Positions 22,351 through 36,100 of a DNA stretch of 64,000 nt are shown in pieces (the first letter of the stretch is position 1; every line of letters begins with the position of its first letter). Below the pieces are notes generated by a model that saw only the letters and a program-made list of their open reading frames with translations, did no database searches and was not told where the DNA came from. This stretch comes from Obelidium mucronatum. Its lineage: Eukaryota; Chytridiomycota; Chytridiomycetes; Chytridiales; Chytriomycetaceae. The position numbers and the translations under genes were made by a program. Where the stretch lies: the NCBI GenBank assembly GCA_025765595.1, contig JAIVFH010000080.1, positions 62,001 through 126,000 on the forward strand, read 5' to 3'.

Positions 22351-25300
22351 ATGTCTGCCAAAGTACTATTTTCTTTAATGCCTCCGTTCTCTTCTGCACT
22401 CATACTGATTCCTACATTTTACAGCCTATTCGCGAATTCGATGGAAAGCTCCTTCTATCACATTTCCTTCCTCTGGCGCCATCACTGAAACCAGCCACAT
22501 TCCTTGCCTCGTCTCAAATGGCATCTCTCCGTTTCCCTGAAACCGCAAGTCTCTCTGAAATTGCCTCCGTGTTTGCCACTGTGGAAGCACAGAATCCATG
22601 GGTCAAGACAACGAAACTCGTCTGCAAACCAGACCAACTTATTAAGCGACGCGGGAAAAATGGGCTCTTGGGAATCAACAAGACGTGGGACGAAGTCAAG
22701 CATTGGATTGGAGAACGCGCAAACAAGAAGATCAAGGTAAATTAGAGTGTAGATCTTTATTCCCCGCCTTCCAACAAAATCAAAGATCTTATCTGTAAGC
22801 TTATTTTTCATAGATTGATCGTACCACTGGAACCCTCAATACATTTATCGTCGAGCCTTTCGTTCCACACCCGCAAGATACCGAATTCTACGTATGCATT
22901 CAATCTATTCGTGAGGGAGACTTGATTTTCTTCACTCACGAAGGTGGTGTTGATGTTGGTGATGTTGATGCCAAAGCCAAGAAACTCTTGGTTCCTGTGA
23001 ACAAGCCATTCCCATCGGAGGAGCAGATTGCTTCTACGCTCTTGCCAGGTTCGTTATCTGTTTCCATTTCATAAAAACGCGTGCAGAGAACCTATTTTTT
23101 TTATCTTCCCTTATTTCTCAAAACACGTTTTCCCTTATTTATTAATTTGCTTCCCTGCAACAAATTTACAGAGGTCAAAAAGGCAAAGCACTCTGTTTTG
23201 ATCGATTTTATTACTCGCCTCTACTCTGTTTACACCGACTTGCAGTTCACATACCTTGAAATCAATCCTTTGGTTGTTACGGATGACAACAATGTCTACT
23301 ACCTTGACTTGGCCGCCAAGCTCGACCAAACTGCTGAATTCGAAGTCGGAAAGAAGTGGTCTGCTGCTTTGGCTTCTACTGCCGGCGCTCAAGGTCCAGC
23401 CTGGGGTCCATCAATGGAATTCCCAGCTCCATTCGGACGTGACTTGACTGCAGAAGAAGCCTACATTGCCGAACTCGACGCCAAAACTGGAGCGTCTCTG
23501 AAGTTGACTGTCTTGAACCCAACAGGTCGAATCTGGACAATGGTTGCCGGAGGAGGTGCCTCTGTCGTGTTTTCCGACGCTATTGCCAGTCACGGATACG
23601 CCCATGAATTGGCCAACTATGGTGAATACTCTGGAGCTCCCTCTGAATCCCAAACCTACGAATACGCAAAGACAATCTTGGATCTGATGACACGTGGAGC
23701 TCCCAACGCCGATGGAAAATTCTTGTTTATCGGTGGTGGTATTGCCAACTTTACAAACGTTGCGTCCACCTTCAAGGGAATCATCCGCGCGTTGAGGGAC
23801 TTCCAGAAGCCGCTCTTGACTCACAAGGTCAAGATTTACGTGCGCCGTGCTGGACCAAATTACCAGGAAGGTTTGCGAATGATCAAGTCGGTTGGAGAGG
23901 AGCTTGAATTGGATATGCATGTGTTTGGTCCCGAGATGCATGTGACTGGGATTGTTCCATTGGCTTTGAAGGGGGATGCCAAGCATATTACTGCAAACCC
24001 ACTTCCATCGGGAGGTGGGCATGATCTTCTCTCCATTGCGAACCCTAGCTCGGTTACACAATCCGTGGCTACTAAGCGCAAGGTTTCTGAGTCTCTTGCG
24101 ACCGCCAACTTTACCAAAATCGCAAAGACTTCTGCGGCCTCGCCAATGCAAATTGACTCTGTCAATGAGAATGTCACCTTCAGCAACAAGACTCGGTCGT
24201 TTGTGTATGGAATGCAGCCACGTGCTGTTCAAGGAATGCTTGACTTTGATTTCATGTGTAAACGTGCTCAACCATCTGTTGCTTGCATGATTTATCCATT
24301 TGGAGGACACCACGTGCAGAAGTTCTATTGGGGTACTAAAGAGACGTTGTTGCCTGTCTACACTTCGTTGGAAGAGGCTATGGCCAAATTCCCAGATGTC
24401 GATGTTCTTGTCAACTTTGCTTCTTTCAGAAGGTACATATACTTGTTTTTTTGTTTGTATTTTTTGTGAATCAACCTAACGTTATCATCCGCGTTTTGTT
24501 TCACAGTGTCTACGACAGCACTATGGAGATTCTCAAATTCCCACAAATCAAAACCATCGCCATTATCGCAGAAGGTGTCCCTGAAAAGCGGGCCCGCCAA
24601 CTTCTCCACACTGCCAAGGAGAAGGGAGTCTTGATTATTGGACCAGCCACCGTCGGTGGAATCAAGCCAGGATGTTACAAGATTGGAAACACTGGAGGAA
24701 TGATGGATAACATTGTTGCTTCCCTCCTTTACCGACCTGGATCAGTTGCATATGTTTCTAAATCTGGTGGTATGTCCAACGAGCTCAACAACATTATTTC
24801 TCGCGCTACCGATGGTGTCTGTGAAGGTGTTGCCATTGGTGGAGACAGATACCCGGGATCTACATTCATCGACCACATGCTCCGTTTCGAGCATGACCCA
24901 GCAGCCAAGATTTTGGTATTGCTTGGAGAAGTGGGTGGTGTTGAAGAATACGAGATTGCCAAGGCTGTCAAGAGTGGTTTGATCAAGAAGCCTGTTGTTG
25001 CCTGGTGTATCGGAACTTGTGCCAAAATGTTCACCACTGATGTTCAGTTTGGACATGCTGGATCTTTTGCAAACAGTGACTTGGAGACGGCAGAGGCCAA
25101 GAACAAGGCGTTGAGAGATGCCGGTGTCATTGTGCCAGAGACTTTCGAAGACATGCCAGATGCCCTTGAGTGGTTGTTTGCTGAGCTTGTGAAGGATGGA
25201 ACAATTGTGGTTGCCAAGGAGCCTGAAGTTCCAAAGATCCCTATTGATTACGCTTGGGCCCAAGAATTGGGATTGATTCGTAAGCCAGCTTCGTTCATCA

Positions 25301-26157
25301 GTACTATCTGTGATGACCGTGGTCAAGAGTTGTTGTACGCGGGAGTAGCTATCTCTGAAGTCTTCAAGGAAGATGTGGGAATCGGTGGTGTGTTGTCCCT
25401 CTTGTGGTTCAAGCGCCGATTGCCAAGCTATGCTGCCAAGTTTATTGAAATGGTTCTCATGCTTACGGCTGATCACGGACCAGCTGTTTCTGGAGCCCAC
25501 AACACGATCGTGACTGCTCGTGCTGGACGTGATTTGGTTTCTTCTTTGGTTTCTGGTTTATTGACAATCGGAGAGCGTTTCGGTGGAGCCTTGGACGGAG
25601 CCGCTCAAACATTCAGTGCCGCGTATGACAAGGGACTTTCCCCACAAGAGTTTGTTGACTCAATGCGCAAAAACAACAAATTGATTCTCGGAATCGGGCA
25701 CAAGATCAAGTCCCGCACGAATCCAGACTTGCGTGTTCAAATCGTCAAGGAGTTTGTGTTTTCGCATTTCCCCAACTGTGATATTCTCAAATACGCCCTC
25801 GAGGTGGAAAAAATCACGACCAGTAAAAAGGACAACTTGATTCTGAATGTGGATGGAGCGATTGGAGTTGCATTTGTGGATTTGTTGAGAGGGTGTGGGG
25901 CTTTCAGCAGTGAAGAAAGTGAAGAGTATATCCAGATTGGGGCATTGAACGGCTTGTTTGTTCTTGGAAGAAGTATTGGATTCATTGGTCACTTTTTGGA
26001 TCAGAAGCGGTTGAAGCAAGGGCTGTATAGACATCCTTGGGATGATATCAGTTACTTGGTGCCGGAAAGTGCTGTTGTGGAGCAAAGCAGTGGTGCGAGA
26101 ACCATGGTGGAAGGAAAGGTTGCCGTGGAGAGAGGTACCGTTGCTGGGGCATATTAA
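22351..26157 (+). CDS. ATP-citrate lyase, single-chain
   Basis: The enzyme makes cytosolic acetyl-CoA and oxaloacetate from citrate, CoA and ATP, feeding lipid synthesis and acetylation. Exons 22351-22362, 22425-22736, 22814-23048, 23172-24432 and 24507-26157 sum exactly to 1157 codons, giving 1156 residues. The first exon codes only MSAK. N-terminal landmarks are [14 protein letters not shown] and [17 protein letters not shown] in the grasp region and [11 protein letters not shown]. In the middle, [11 protein letters not shown] and [19 protein letters not shown] belong to the citrate-binding part. The CoA-ligase segment has [17 protein letters not shown] and the phospho-histidine loop QFGHAGSF. 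The citrate-synthase-like C-terminus has [13 protein letters not shown] and [20 protein letters not shown]. The fused architecture matches animal ACLY; ascomycetes split it into two genes. No frame breaks are seen. Confidence 0.98.
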
Positions 26158-26326
26158 TTCCATATACAAAAATAAAACTTGTTAATATTCTTTTCATCTG
26201 TTTTAATCCATTGGATCTATAATCATCGATATTGCCACTTTATTTATTTGTGGTTGAGTCTGGTTGAGTCAAAAAAAAGAACAAAAGCTGGAAAAAACTT
26301 TCTCTTGCAAAAAAAGAAGTCGTTAA

Positions 26327-27969
26327 ATGGGATATGACACAATGTACTACGGAGCAATCAAGTTCGCAAACCCGCTCCCACTTTCGGTCCGTCTCCAGTA
26401 CTTGGCTCTGAGGGACCAATCCCGCCACCGCCTGCCAAACTCCAAGCTTCCGAAAGGACCTTTGCACTTCCATTTAGTCGCTGAAAACAATACCGAAGCC
26501 TACTCGGATGAAGCCTACGAATTCAAGCTTCTGTCTATCAAGGAACCAGTACTGTCCCTTTTGGTCTTTCAGGACTACCTCAAGGGGCAAGACAATAAAA
26601 ACCACCTGGAATGGCTCAAGTATAGTCTCAAGTGGTTCATGAATAAGGGATATTCTGGATCCGGTCATTGGTGTTTCCACGGGGATGATGAGGCTGATCG
26701 GTATGAAGTTAAAATCATTGATGCTGTGGCCTTCATTTCCTCCGAGCTTCGTTACGCTCCAGCCGAGCCCAAAGCGAAGGTAGGGGAGAAACGTAAACTT
26801 TCTGAAACTACGGATGATGAAGACGACGAGGATGACGATAGTGAGGATGATGAATACGTTGATCCAACGACTTCCATCACTGTCATGGAATGCAAGAAGT
26901 GGGAAACCGAATGCCGAAAACTTCTTGTTGGTGACTTTACAAGAAAGAAGAGGTGCAACGCTACGAAGTGAATCTTGAAAAGCTTGAATCACCGTTTGAA
27001 TCAATGTTCTTTGAGCACCTCAAGACGGCTATTAACGCCAGAGAGCTCGAGTACTATGCCGCAAGAGCATTCGGAAATCCAAATGTTTCCCTGGAATATA
27101 AAGAGCTTCTGCTTGGACAGCTTGTCGAGTTGCCATCTGTTAACTGTGAGGGTGAAATGTTTGCCAAAGACCTCTCTTTCTGCAAAAGACTCACTCGAAT
27201 CAATATTGATGGAAAACTTCTCACTGTGCTTGAAGATGCTGGCTCTATTATTGCCATCAATTGCCCCACTATTCGTGAAGTTACAATTGAAGAAACGTAT
27301 TCAAAAACTCCACCAAGCACAAGCGAACTGATTCAGTTCATTTGTTCTCTCAACACACTGCCCCTTTTAAAGCTGACAGTGAACGGATTATCAAGATGTT
27401 CTCAATCTGATGTGTTTAAAATGCTCGAGTTGTTTCCCGCTGGGTTGGAATCCTTTGATGTCTCTTTGGGACGTGAAAACCACATATCCAAGTTCGGAGT
27501 AGCTCCCAAAGATTTGGATCCACTTCAAATGCTTCTAATGAATGGTTTTGGGGGTCTGTTTGGCCCAAGACTCGGAGGTACTCAACGCGTGAATGGCGTG
27601 AGAAACAGCGGTGGGGAAAGCCTTCAAGGGCAATGGCTCCAAAAAATTGCTCAGTTGCCATGTGCAACAACGCTCAAGGTTTTGGACTTGGGTGGTGTTG
27701 TATTCACAACGGATGATCTGACATCAGTTTTTGTCGATCCTTTTCAAGCAGAGTCAGGGGAGACATCATTTAGTTTTCCAAAGTCGGAACATGTTACAGT
27801 GAGACCTGAAGAGTACGCGGCAATGTATCAGCTCTTGCCGTGTTGGAGGTTAATCGGCCAACGCTTCGATTCAGATTGGCGCATGTTCCAAGTGTTAGTC
27901 ATTGGATTGAATAGCAGCCACTCCGTTTCCTTTCTTTCCAAATGGTTTTTTGAAATGGATTGCAAATGA
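26327..27969 (+). CDS. Acidic-linker protein, hypothetical
   Basis: I do not recognise this protein. It starts MGYDTMYYGAIKFANPLPL, a folded N-terminal part with several aromatic residues (WLKYSLKWFMNKGYSGSGHW). A very acidic linker follows (DDEDDEDDDSEDDEY). The C-terminal part has leucine-rich units (RLTRINIDGKLLTVL, LPLLKLTVNGLSRCSQS, TTLKVLDLGGVVFTTDDL), which hint at an LRR-like solenoid. A single-base frame change near 26950 separates KWETECRKLL from VQRYEVNLEKLESPFES. Read as one gene, it spans about 540 residues. A two-gene reading is less likely because no start context follows the break. Confidence 0.5.
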
Positions 27970-28101
27970 ATTCGCTTTTTTACAACATTGATTATTCTGG
28001 GAATAGTTCTGGGAATATTTTGGGTCTTAAACCTTGATCTGCTTTGAAATCAGAAAAAAAAAGTGCACCAAAAGAAAAGCCCAAAGTCAAAAGCAAAACA
28101 G

Positions 28102-30469
28102 TTATCCACGAAAAAATACACACAACCGAAATTCCTGGTCTGGACCATTGAAAACTGATGCAATGACTGCATCCAGAAATCCATTAGCGCCCTGATGGCG
28201 ACTCATCAAACTCTCCTTCGTGATATCCCAAACCGATTCCACAACAAACCCACACTCCATCATGCGCGACTCAAAAAATTGAATTCCAAATTGATCACCA
28301 CGAAGAGTGGACAAAAAGATGATCCTGGCAGAAGAATCGTGGGATAGGCAGTTGGTTGCACACTGGAGGCACAAGCTTTCCATGCTCAAGTTCATAGCAA
28401 ACATCAGCTGCGACAATCAAATTGAACTTTTGATTGAAATGTGGCAGGGATGGCTCGATATTCCGCCAATCCAGCTTTTGGACAGACACTTGGTTGGAGC
28501 AACCATTTCTCAAAACGTTATTCTGAGCATTGTGGAGAATCGTGTTCAAATAATCCGTCATGACGAGTTTCATATCCGGTCGTAATGACTCGAATAACTT
28601 TCGCGGTTGTGATTCCAACGATTCCGGTGCCACAACCAAGTTCAAGAACATTGCTTGAGTCGGTAGATTTTTGAAGACAGAGTCCAGTTGGTTCGAGGCA
28701 ATCAGGTATGCCAGCAGTTGTCCACCACTCCATGTTTGCCAACCGTAGGCACATTCCTCGAAACTTTGCTCTTGGAGTTCCACAGTTATGGATTTAGTAA
28801 GGTCCACCTTTTGGTTACGCTTGAAGAAGTCAGGGCTGATGTTGAAGCATTGGTTGGAAGCGAAATGGATCTGAGCATTGATTTCATTTCAGAGATTTGA
28901 TTGAGAAGGCGATTGATGGCTCGTCTTGGGCTTTAACGACCAATAGTTGTGAAGGGCATTAAGCCATTGTGATCCTTGTTTCTCGAGGATAGATAGATGG
29001 TTTGGATCCGCAACGGAAAGTGCGGAGGTATCAGAGCGTGACGTTTGCACAACACGTAAGAGGAGTTGGAGATCGGCAAGAGCAGATTCGACTCTATCAA
29101 AGTCTTGTTTTACCGAAGGGTCGAAAAAGGCTGTTGTGACTTTGTCAAAGAGATCTTCGAATTCCTCATAAATATTTCGGGATTCTAACTTTTTAACTGC
29201 AAAAACAATATACTTTTAATTTGATAAAGGCATGATAAAGGAAGATCAGGGGCAGTTGTCATTTACTTGGAAATTTTGGCTCGACAGGCACTCTGGAATA
29301 CACATAGAAACGAAACCGCGGATCTGCGCCTTTGAAAATAGATTTCGCCAATCCTTCCATCATCCTCTTTTCAAGCAAATCAGACTTTAACTGTACAGAC
29401 GACTCCAAAAACTGATCCATGGAAATATCCTCCGAATAATCCAGCCTGAATCCAAACACCTCCATTTGGTTCTCAAAAAACGAAATGTCTTGAGCAAATT
29501 TTTCGCGTCTCAAACCCGTTACAAAGTAGACTTTGGCATTGGGCGAGTCGGAAATAAATCGTTCACAAACTGGAGGCACTAATTTTCCATGTATGGGATC
29601 GTAGCAGATATCCGCACCCAAAATAACATCAAACTTGATCCGTTCTTCTGAGATGTCGAAGGGTTCGACAACTTTGTTGGCAGTGTGTTGAATGGGACTG
29701 CCTTCTGCTATCCAAGTCCAATCAAGGGAATGAGCGGATGCTGATGATTCGCAGTTGTTTGACTTGATATTTTGGATTGTACTTTCAAGGACTCGGTGGT
29801 GGTAGTCGGTCATGTAAACGTGTTTGGCTCCCATTTTGCACGCCATTATCCCGACAATACCCGTCCCACACCCAAGCTCAAGAATAGTTTCATTCTTTAC
29901 AGGAATTTTGCCGATTGATATTAAATATGCGAATCTATACATATAGTCACGTTGGTTTTTAAAAGTGGGCGGTTGTCCAATTCAAAGAAACTTACAATGC
30001 TCCACCAGACCAAGTCTGCCAACCAAAGGAAGCTTCTTGAAAAGATAATTCCTTGATTGTAACCAATAAATCCTTTCCATACACCCAACTTATGGTCGCT
30101 CCTTCGCCGTCCTTTGTCTCTGCATCTCCTGACATGCGAGCAATGATTGATGTCAACTCTGAGATTTTCTCCACTAGGGCATCGAGCTCCATGTCTCCAT
30201 CTTCTATTGTGTTTCCTTTCAAAATGGATTTGAGTGAATTCGATAGAAATGATGAGGCTTGCTTCAAGGTTGCAGTAACTTCGGATTGTGCTTCAGCAAG
30301 GGACAGTGTCAGGAAAGGTGTTGTTTCTACATTTGCTGACGGTATCAAGAACTATCGTCAGTAGATCCAGCGTTTCTGTGACTTGTGATGATGATGTGAT
30401 GTTTGTACTGAGTTGAGCAGTTTGGAGTTGACCAAGTAGCTTTTGCAGATCATCAGAAATCAACGACAT
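28102..30469 (-). CDS. Two-module SAM-dependent methyltransferase (Methyltransf_16 type)
   Basis: Two homologous modules lie in tandem. The upstream one (30469-29259) starts MSLISDDLQKLLGQL and has the substrate-side motif FGWQTWSGGAL. It also has SAM motif I (ILELGCGTGIVGIMACKMGA), TDYHHRVLESTIQNIKSN and the catalytic-face ADICYDPIHGKLVPPV. The downstream module repeats this: YGWQTWSGGQLLAYLI, VLELGCGTGIVGIT, MTDYLNTILHNAQNNV and ADVCYELEHGKLVPPV. A 70-nt intron (29266 down to 29197, GTAAAT..TTTTTGCAG) would splice the first module in frame to IKKLESRNIYEEFED of the second. No start codon suits an independent second gene. The second module carries about three frame breaks (near 28920, 28650 and 28400), and the first has one near 30340. 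The family methylates lysine or histidine on translation factors and chaperones; the substrate here is unknown. Confidence 0.75.
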
Positions 30470-30629
30470 CCAATATAATAAATAATGCTGAAAAATAGAA
30501 AAAAAAGAAGGAACAGTGAGAACAAATTCAATTAAAAAAGAAAAGAGATGTAATACATCAAAACTTCTTCAAAACAGAAAACAAACTCAAGAAAAGCAGT
30601 AAATAAAGAAGGAAAAAACCCCCAATCAA

Positions 30630-33060
30630 TCAAGCTGCAATCCCCGCCAAAGCCCGCTGAGCATAAAACCTAACATCCATATCGGCATCCTCAGACAACT
30701 TGACCAAACTAGGTTTAATCGGGTCATTCACAAGTTGTCCCACGTTGGTCTTTTTCAACAGTGGAATCAGTTGTTCCATGGATTTGGCAACATTGAAACG
30801 AATGTTGGGGATTGGGTCAGATGCAAGTTGAGTCACTGTGGGGACAATCAGGTCCTTTAGGACGTCACCGTTTACGGCACTAGCCAAAGACTGGTTGGAG
30901 AAAAAATGGGATATAAATGAGATGGAAATAAACAATAAAAATAAATAGAAAAACTCAACTGTCACTGCAAAAATAGTCGTCATACGGTAGAGGTAATTCG
31001 AGTGTTTTCCCATCTCCAAAATCTTTGGTATGATGGTTTGTTTGGCCCAATCAAATCCAAAGACCTCAGTCAATTTTCTCAAGTTTGTCACTGCAGCTTC
31101 ACGAATCGAAAAGACACAGTCACCTAACCACGCCATGCAGAGTGGGCCCAACTTTTCGTCAAAGAACTTGACTCCCAACTGAGACGCGAGAAGTGGGATA
31201 TTCTCAATGATGGCGAGACGGACTCGCCATTGCTTGTCTTCTGCGAGTTCAACAATTGCAGGGAGGAGGGATTGGGAGAGGAGCTCGATTCCAATCACTT
31301 ATTGTTATTTTTTTCAAAGTTAGAATGGTTCCACCGGAAGATGTATAATTCTTCTCACCATCATTCACCTTGTCCAACTTTGAAATGATATTCAAACGGA
31401 CTTCTGAAGCCTCGTCCTTCAACAACTGCAAAAAGAGGGGAAGCAAGTGCTCGATCGTTGGCTCTCTTCCCAAGATTGGCGCTAATCCACTGATTTCGGT
31501 GGCAAGAGCAGCACGAACGTGCTGAGAAGAGTCAACCACCAAGTCGCGAATACATGGCAAAATTTCCTTCAAGACAGTTTCCTTGTCAATCATGGCGGAA
31601 AAGCCTGTCACATAGTCAAGATCAACATCACTAACAACACAGATTCAAACTCAAATACCTGGTGCTTGAGTGGACGCAGCCGTACGAACTTCTGCTTCAT
31701 TGTCCTTCAAGACTTGAACAAACGCATGAATCAGTTCTTCCTTGACGATATCACCACCAACAGATTTGGAGACCTGACGAAATAGAGAATTATTAAACCG
31801 AGTGTCAAAAAGAATCATGTCAAACACTTACAGCCACAAACTTCTCCGCAATCATGTAACGAACTCTCCAAGACTTGTCAACGCACATGCTTCTCAGAAT
31901 GTTGAGAAGCATGGTCTTGGTTTCTTCTGGAGTCAAAATTTCGGCAATAGAAACCAGACCTTCCACAGTCAAAAGTCTAACGGAATCCTTTTATCGGGGA
32001 AAAAAGAAAACATTTCGTGAGTTGAGATATCAATCAAAACTTATAAAAGTCATACCTGGTCATCTTGAGCGAGCGATGAAAATAATGGGTAAATTTCGTT
32101 CACGACATGAGCTTTGGTGAGCTTTTTGACCAGTTTCTATAAATACATGAATAAGACTTGTGATTTGCTGAAATTGAGTTGGGGTCCTTCCAAATTTCCT
32201 CCATACTACGACCAGCAATCCCATCCAATGCCCACCCAACAGTTGATTCATCCGAAAATCCATTTCCACTCTGTAGGCTATTGAATGAAAATCGCACGTA
32301 CGGGTAAATTAGTGGCGGCAGCTCTGCGAACCATGGGGGTTTCGTCCTTTGCGAGGGTAGCAAAGAGACTGTCACGCAACAAAAAAAAGTATAAATAATT
32401 GAAGCAATGCATGTGCAATCAAACGACGTACGCTCTCAAATCGTCCTGCGTCTTTGGAGAAGCCAAATGATAAATGGGGGAGTAGAGTCCACAGGCACTC
32501 GTTCTGCTCGTGAACCAATCACCCTTAGACAGTCTGTTGACCATTGGAATGTAAAAGTCTTCGATTTGCTGCGATGAAAGAACGGCGCCAATCTTTGCAG
32601 TCGACTCGACCGCCTGTGTCAAACAGCCAAAAAAAACCCGTTAGACGCGCCGCCGAGCCAGGCCCCCAGCACGTAAAAACACGACCTTGTCTCTGACGAC
32701 GGTTTCTTCGACAGCGGCCAGTGTCTCGAGCGGCGTCAGCAGCAAGTGGCCGAAGGGTGGACCGCCCACAAAATCGACAAAGCCGCCGAGCTCCTCGGCC
32801 AGCGCCAGCAGCACTTCGTCCTCGTCGTCGATCGACTCTGTGTTTTTTAATTGTTTTTTAGTTTGTTTTTGATTTGTTTTAAACTCTGGAAACAACGACA
32901 ACAAACCGTCCAGAAACGGAATCAGCTCGTCGCGCGTGCGTTCGGCGCCCAGCGCGAGCGCAATTGTCGACAGGCGGCGGATGGCCGCAAGGCGCAGCGC
33001 GACGTCGTCGTGCTTCAGCTCGTCAATCAGAACGGCAATCGGGTAGAGGTCCTGCGACAT
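30630..33060 (-). CDS. PP2A scaffold subunit A (HEAT repeats)
   Basis: This subunit bridges the catalytic and regulatory subunits of protein phosphatase 2A. It starts [20 protein letters not shown], followed by successive HEAT repeats: [62 protein letters not shown] and [20 protein letters not shown]. Later ones are [39 protein letters not shown] and [20 protein letters not shown], then [17 protein letters not shown] at the end. The conserved W-R-V-R and V-R-L pattern and about 15 repeats match the animal and yeast (Tpd3) proteins. Several short introns interrupt it. Its start is 67 bp from that of the divergent SPRY/IQ gene. Confidence 0.95.
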
Positions 33061-33127
33061 TTTGCTTTATTTTGTTTTCTTTTGTTGAGAATAAAGAATA
33101 AAAGAATAATAAAGAAAGAATAAAAGA
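33061..33127. promoter_or_regulatory. Very short divergent promoter region
   Basis: Only 67 bp separate the start codons of the PP2A scaffold gene (minus) and the SPRY/IQ gene (plus). The sequence is A-rich on one strand and has no obvious TATA box. Any promoter elements must be shared or lie inside the genes. No specific site is claimed. Confidence 0.5.
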
Positions 33128-36100
33128 ATGCCGCAACTCGGCACAAACCTCGCGTCGCTGCAGCGCCAGCGGTCGCAGCAGCAAGTCGCGCTGAGGCGGC
33201 GCAAAAGCTCCTTCGGGGCTCCACACAGCCACAGCCACAGCAGCAGCAGCAGAAAGACCCCGTCTCGGTCTTTACGTCAAAGGATCTGCAGACGGTAAAG
33301 GACGTGTGCGTGCAGCTGCAGACGCTCAACGCCGCAATGTGGGCGGAAACGCGTGTGCGCGCGGAGAAAGACCTCCAGGACTTGGAGGCCATGAAGGAGA
33401 AAATGCTGGCCGAAGATCAACTCAAGCTGCTTGAGATGGAAACGATCGTTGCGATCGTGAATCCAGTCGTGCGAAGGGATATTCTGAGAAGCCAGTTGAT
33501 GGGGCATATGAATGATGAAAAGGGTAAATCACTTCTTCCCACTCGAAAATGTTAAGGTGGTTGAATACAGAAATGTCAACGTCCCTTCAACAACACAAGG
33601 ACGAGTTTATGCAATTCATATGGAAACGTCGCGTTCATGCAAAAAAAGAGATGCGGTCACTCTTCGCTAACGGGTGAATTTGATTAAAATGTGTCTGCGA
33701 GTCCGGTTTCTAATCTTGAAAAAAAAGCTCTGGAATGATGTGCCGTTTGGGTGATATGATTTCCGGAAGTACTATGGAAGGAATCCAACTATTTGAACAA
33801 TCCAATACAGTCCGCCTATGTCGAGATGCAGTCAGGTGGACAATGTGCGAAGCAGAAGACTTGCCAACATTACTAAATAAGAAGGTACGCTCTGTATTAT
33901 CGATGATATTCCCTAGCAGTTTCCTCTAACTGGTCAAAATCCCATTAGATGGGAATCATCTTACCCAAAGTACCCTCCCATATTATAATGAAGCCCAATC
34001 GTCTAGAGTTTTACGTTGACGAAAAAGCCCCTCCCTTTTCATGGAGTTGCGTTTATGCCAACCAAGGACCATCAACCAAAACCCTCTTGGCCAAAAAAAT
34101 GCTCACGGATATGACTGTCCAAACACTTGACCGCCTTTTGTTTAGTCATGAATCATTTGAAAAGACGAGCTTCCTTTGTACTTTTGCAAAACTCTTGGAC
34201 GCTATTCATCCAACCCATGCACTGCAAGGAAGCGTGTTGGCGTTTCCGCTATATGCTGGAACAATATTAAAAAAGCGTTTAGTTCAGTTGGGATATTCCA
34301 TATCTCCTTTGAGTGAGGATGTGGGGCAGATTGATGCCAACTTTGCGAAAGGGATACTGAAACAGTTGGTTCATGCTCTGGTACATGAACAGAGGTTCTA
34401 CTATGAAGTTTCGTTTCCCGATTTAACTGCTTTTCGGATTGGTAAGGGCTGTGATTTCCTTGTCTCTGATTTTTGATTGTCACGATTTCGTTAGGTCTCG
34501 TGGCGGCACTTCAAGCCAAGGAAAATAACCACAACTTGTACCCTGGATGTGATGAATTTAGTTTCGGATTTGGATCCACGGGTGAAATCTTTTGGAAAGG
34601 CGAGGCAAAATCGTAAGGAGAATGGTGCAAATGGAATCAAAACATGTAATTCATCACAACTTCCTTGAATAGATACGTCACTTTTCCTCCCTCCAATGCC
34701 TTGTTCACAACCGTTCGAACAATCGGTGTCGTCGTTGACCTGTATTCTGGAACCATCTGTCTTGTTTTTGATAAGCAGATATTGCCAGTGGCTTTCGGGA
34801 AAGGTGCATCAAACTTTTCACCGGAGGAGCAGAATTTTCAACGGTATTAACCATGCAACCCCAATCATCAGTTGCGATTTCTAACTGTGCTGTATCAGAT
34901 CCATCATACAAAGCGGGATGCTGATTCCCATGTTCTCCATTCAAGGTCTTTGTCAAAACAACAATTGCATTCATATCCTTGTCTTATGCTTTCCATACCA
35001 TTTTTTTTGTAGCACAACTGAAGGACAGCGAGTACAGCAGCCAATTCGAACTCCAAATCAACTTTGGAAGAACTCAATTCATTTACGGCACAGTCGCCGA
35101 CGCTCGATCCTTTGAATTCCTTCTTCAACAGCGAAACGACCAGCAGCAGCGAGGAAACAACGTATCCTCTTATGAATCCACGATTGTAGATCACTCTGAT
35201 GGCCGTGATCGAAACCAAGAGGATGAGGAGAGACTTCAAATGGCATCCGAGAAAAACAACTTGCGTGCTTCCCTATTGGCGGATGCACCAAAAAGCTTTC
35301 ACAGTTCCCACCGTCGATTTATCGGCGATCTATGGCTTGTACAAAGATCCAAAGAGGTAATTTTTTTTGAACTCCGTCCTCACACTTTTTTTTTCATGTT
35401 ATTTTCAACTCTTCATACCATTTCCAAAAAAAAAAAAAACAGTCTGGCGTAGATACCGCGGCAAAAGAGAACGCAAACTCCTCCGCGAACGACAATACGA
35501 AGCCGCAACAATCATCCAACGCGTGGCACGCCGCAAACTCCGTCACTTACGCGCCAAGAAACACGACGCTGCGGCCAAAATCCAAAAGAATTGGAGACGG
35601 CCTTTGTTTCATTTGGATTGCCCTTTTGCGGTGTATTTACCAGCGGCCTATCCTGGAGTTGCATCGAGCTGCGATTGTGATTCAACGGAAATGGAGGCAT
35701 TGGTCCATGTTTCGGAATAGCCCCATTGCTGCAAAGTATAATGCAAAGATGGAAGGTGACGTCAATCTTGAGTTTGCGGGGGGGTGTCAATCCAACTCAA
35801 TTGTTTTTTTTCTTTTTAGTTATCGAAACTGCTGTCAACAAGATCATTGCTTGGTGGAGACCGCTATGCAAGAAGATTTCGGATAAGAAGCGAATGAAGG
35901 AGGTTTGTAAACACTATCTCCGACAATCTCAGCTCAAAAAAAAAACACACAACCAAACCTCAAATAGAAAGACTATGCTGCAACAACAATTCAACGAGTC
36001 TGGAGGGGATACGTTCTCAGACACATTCTCAGAGACGACTTGCGTGTCCGTCTTACAACAATCGGGCAAAAAATTGCACAGCATCGGTATATAGAACAAG

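Noticed and set aside
23411..25500. Long open frames on the minus strand under ATP-citrate lyase (23411-24313 and 24742-25500).
   Set aside because: They are antisense to a perfectly conserved gene, and their composition mirrors its codons. No protein family is recognisable.
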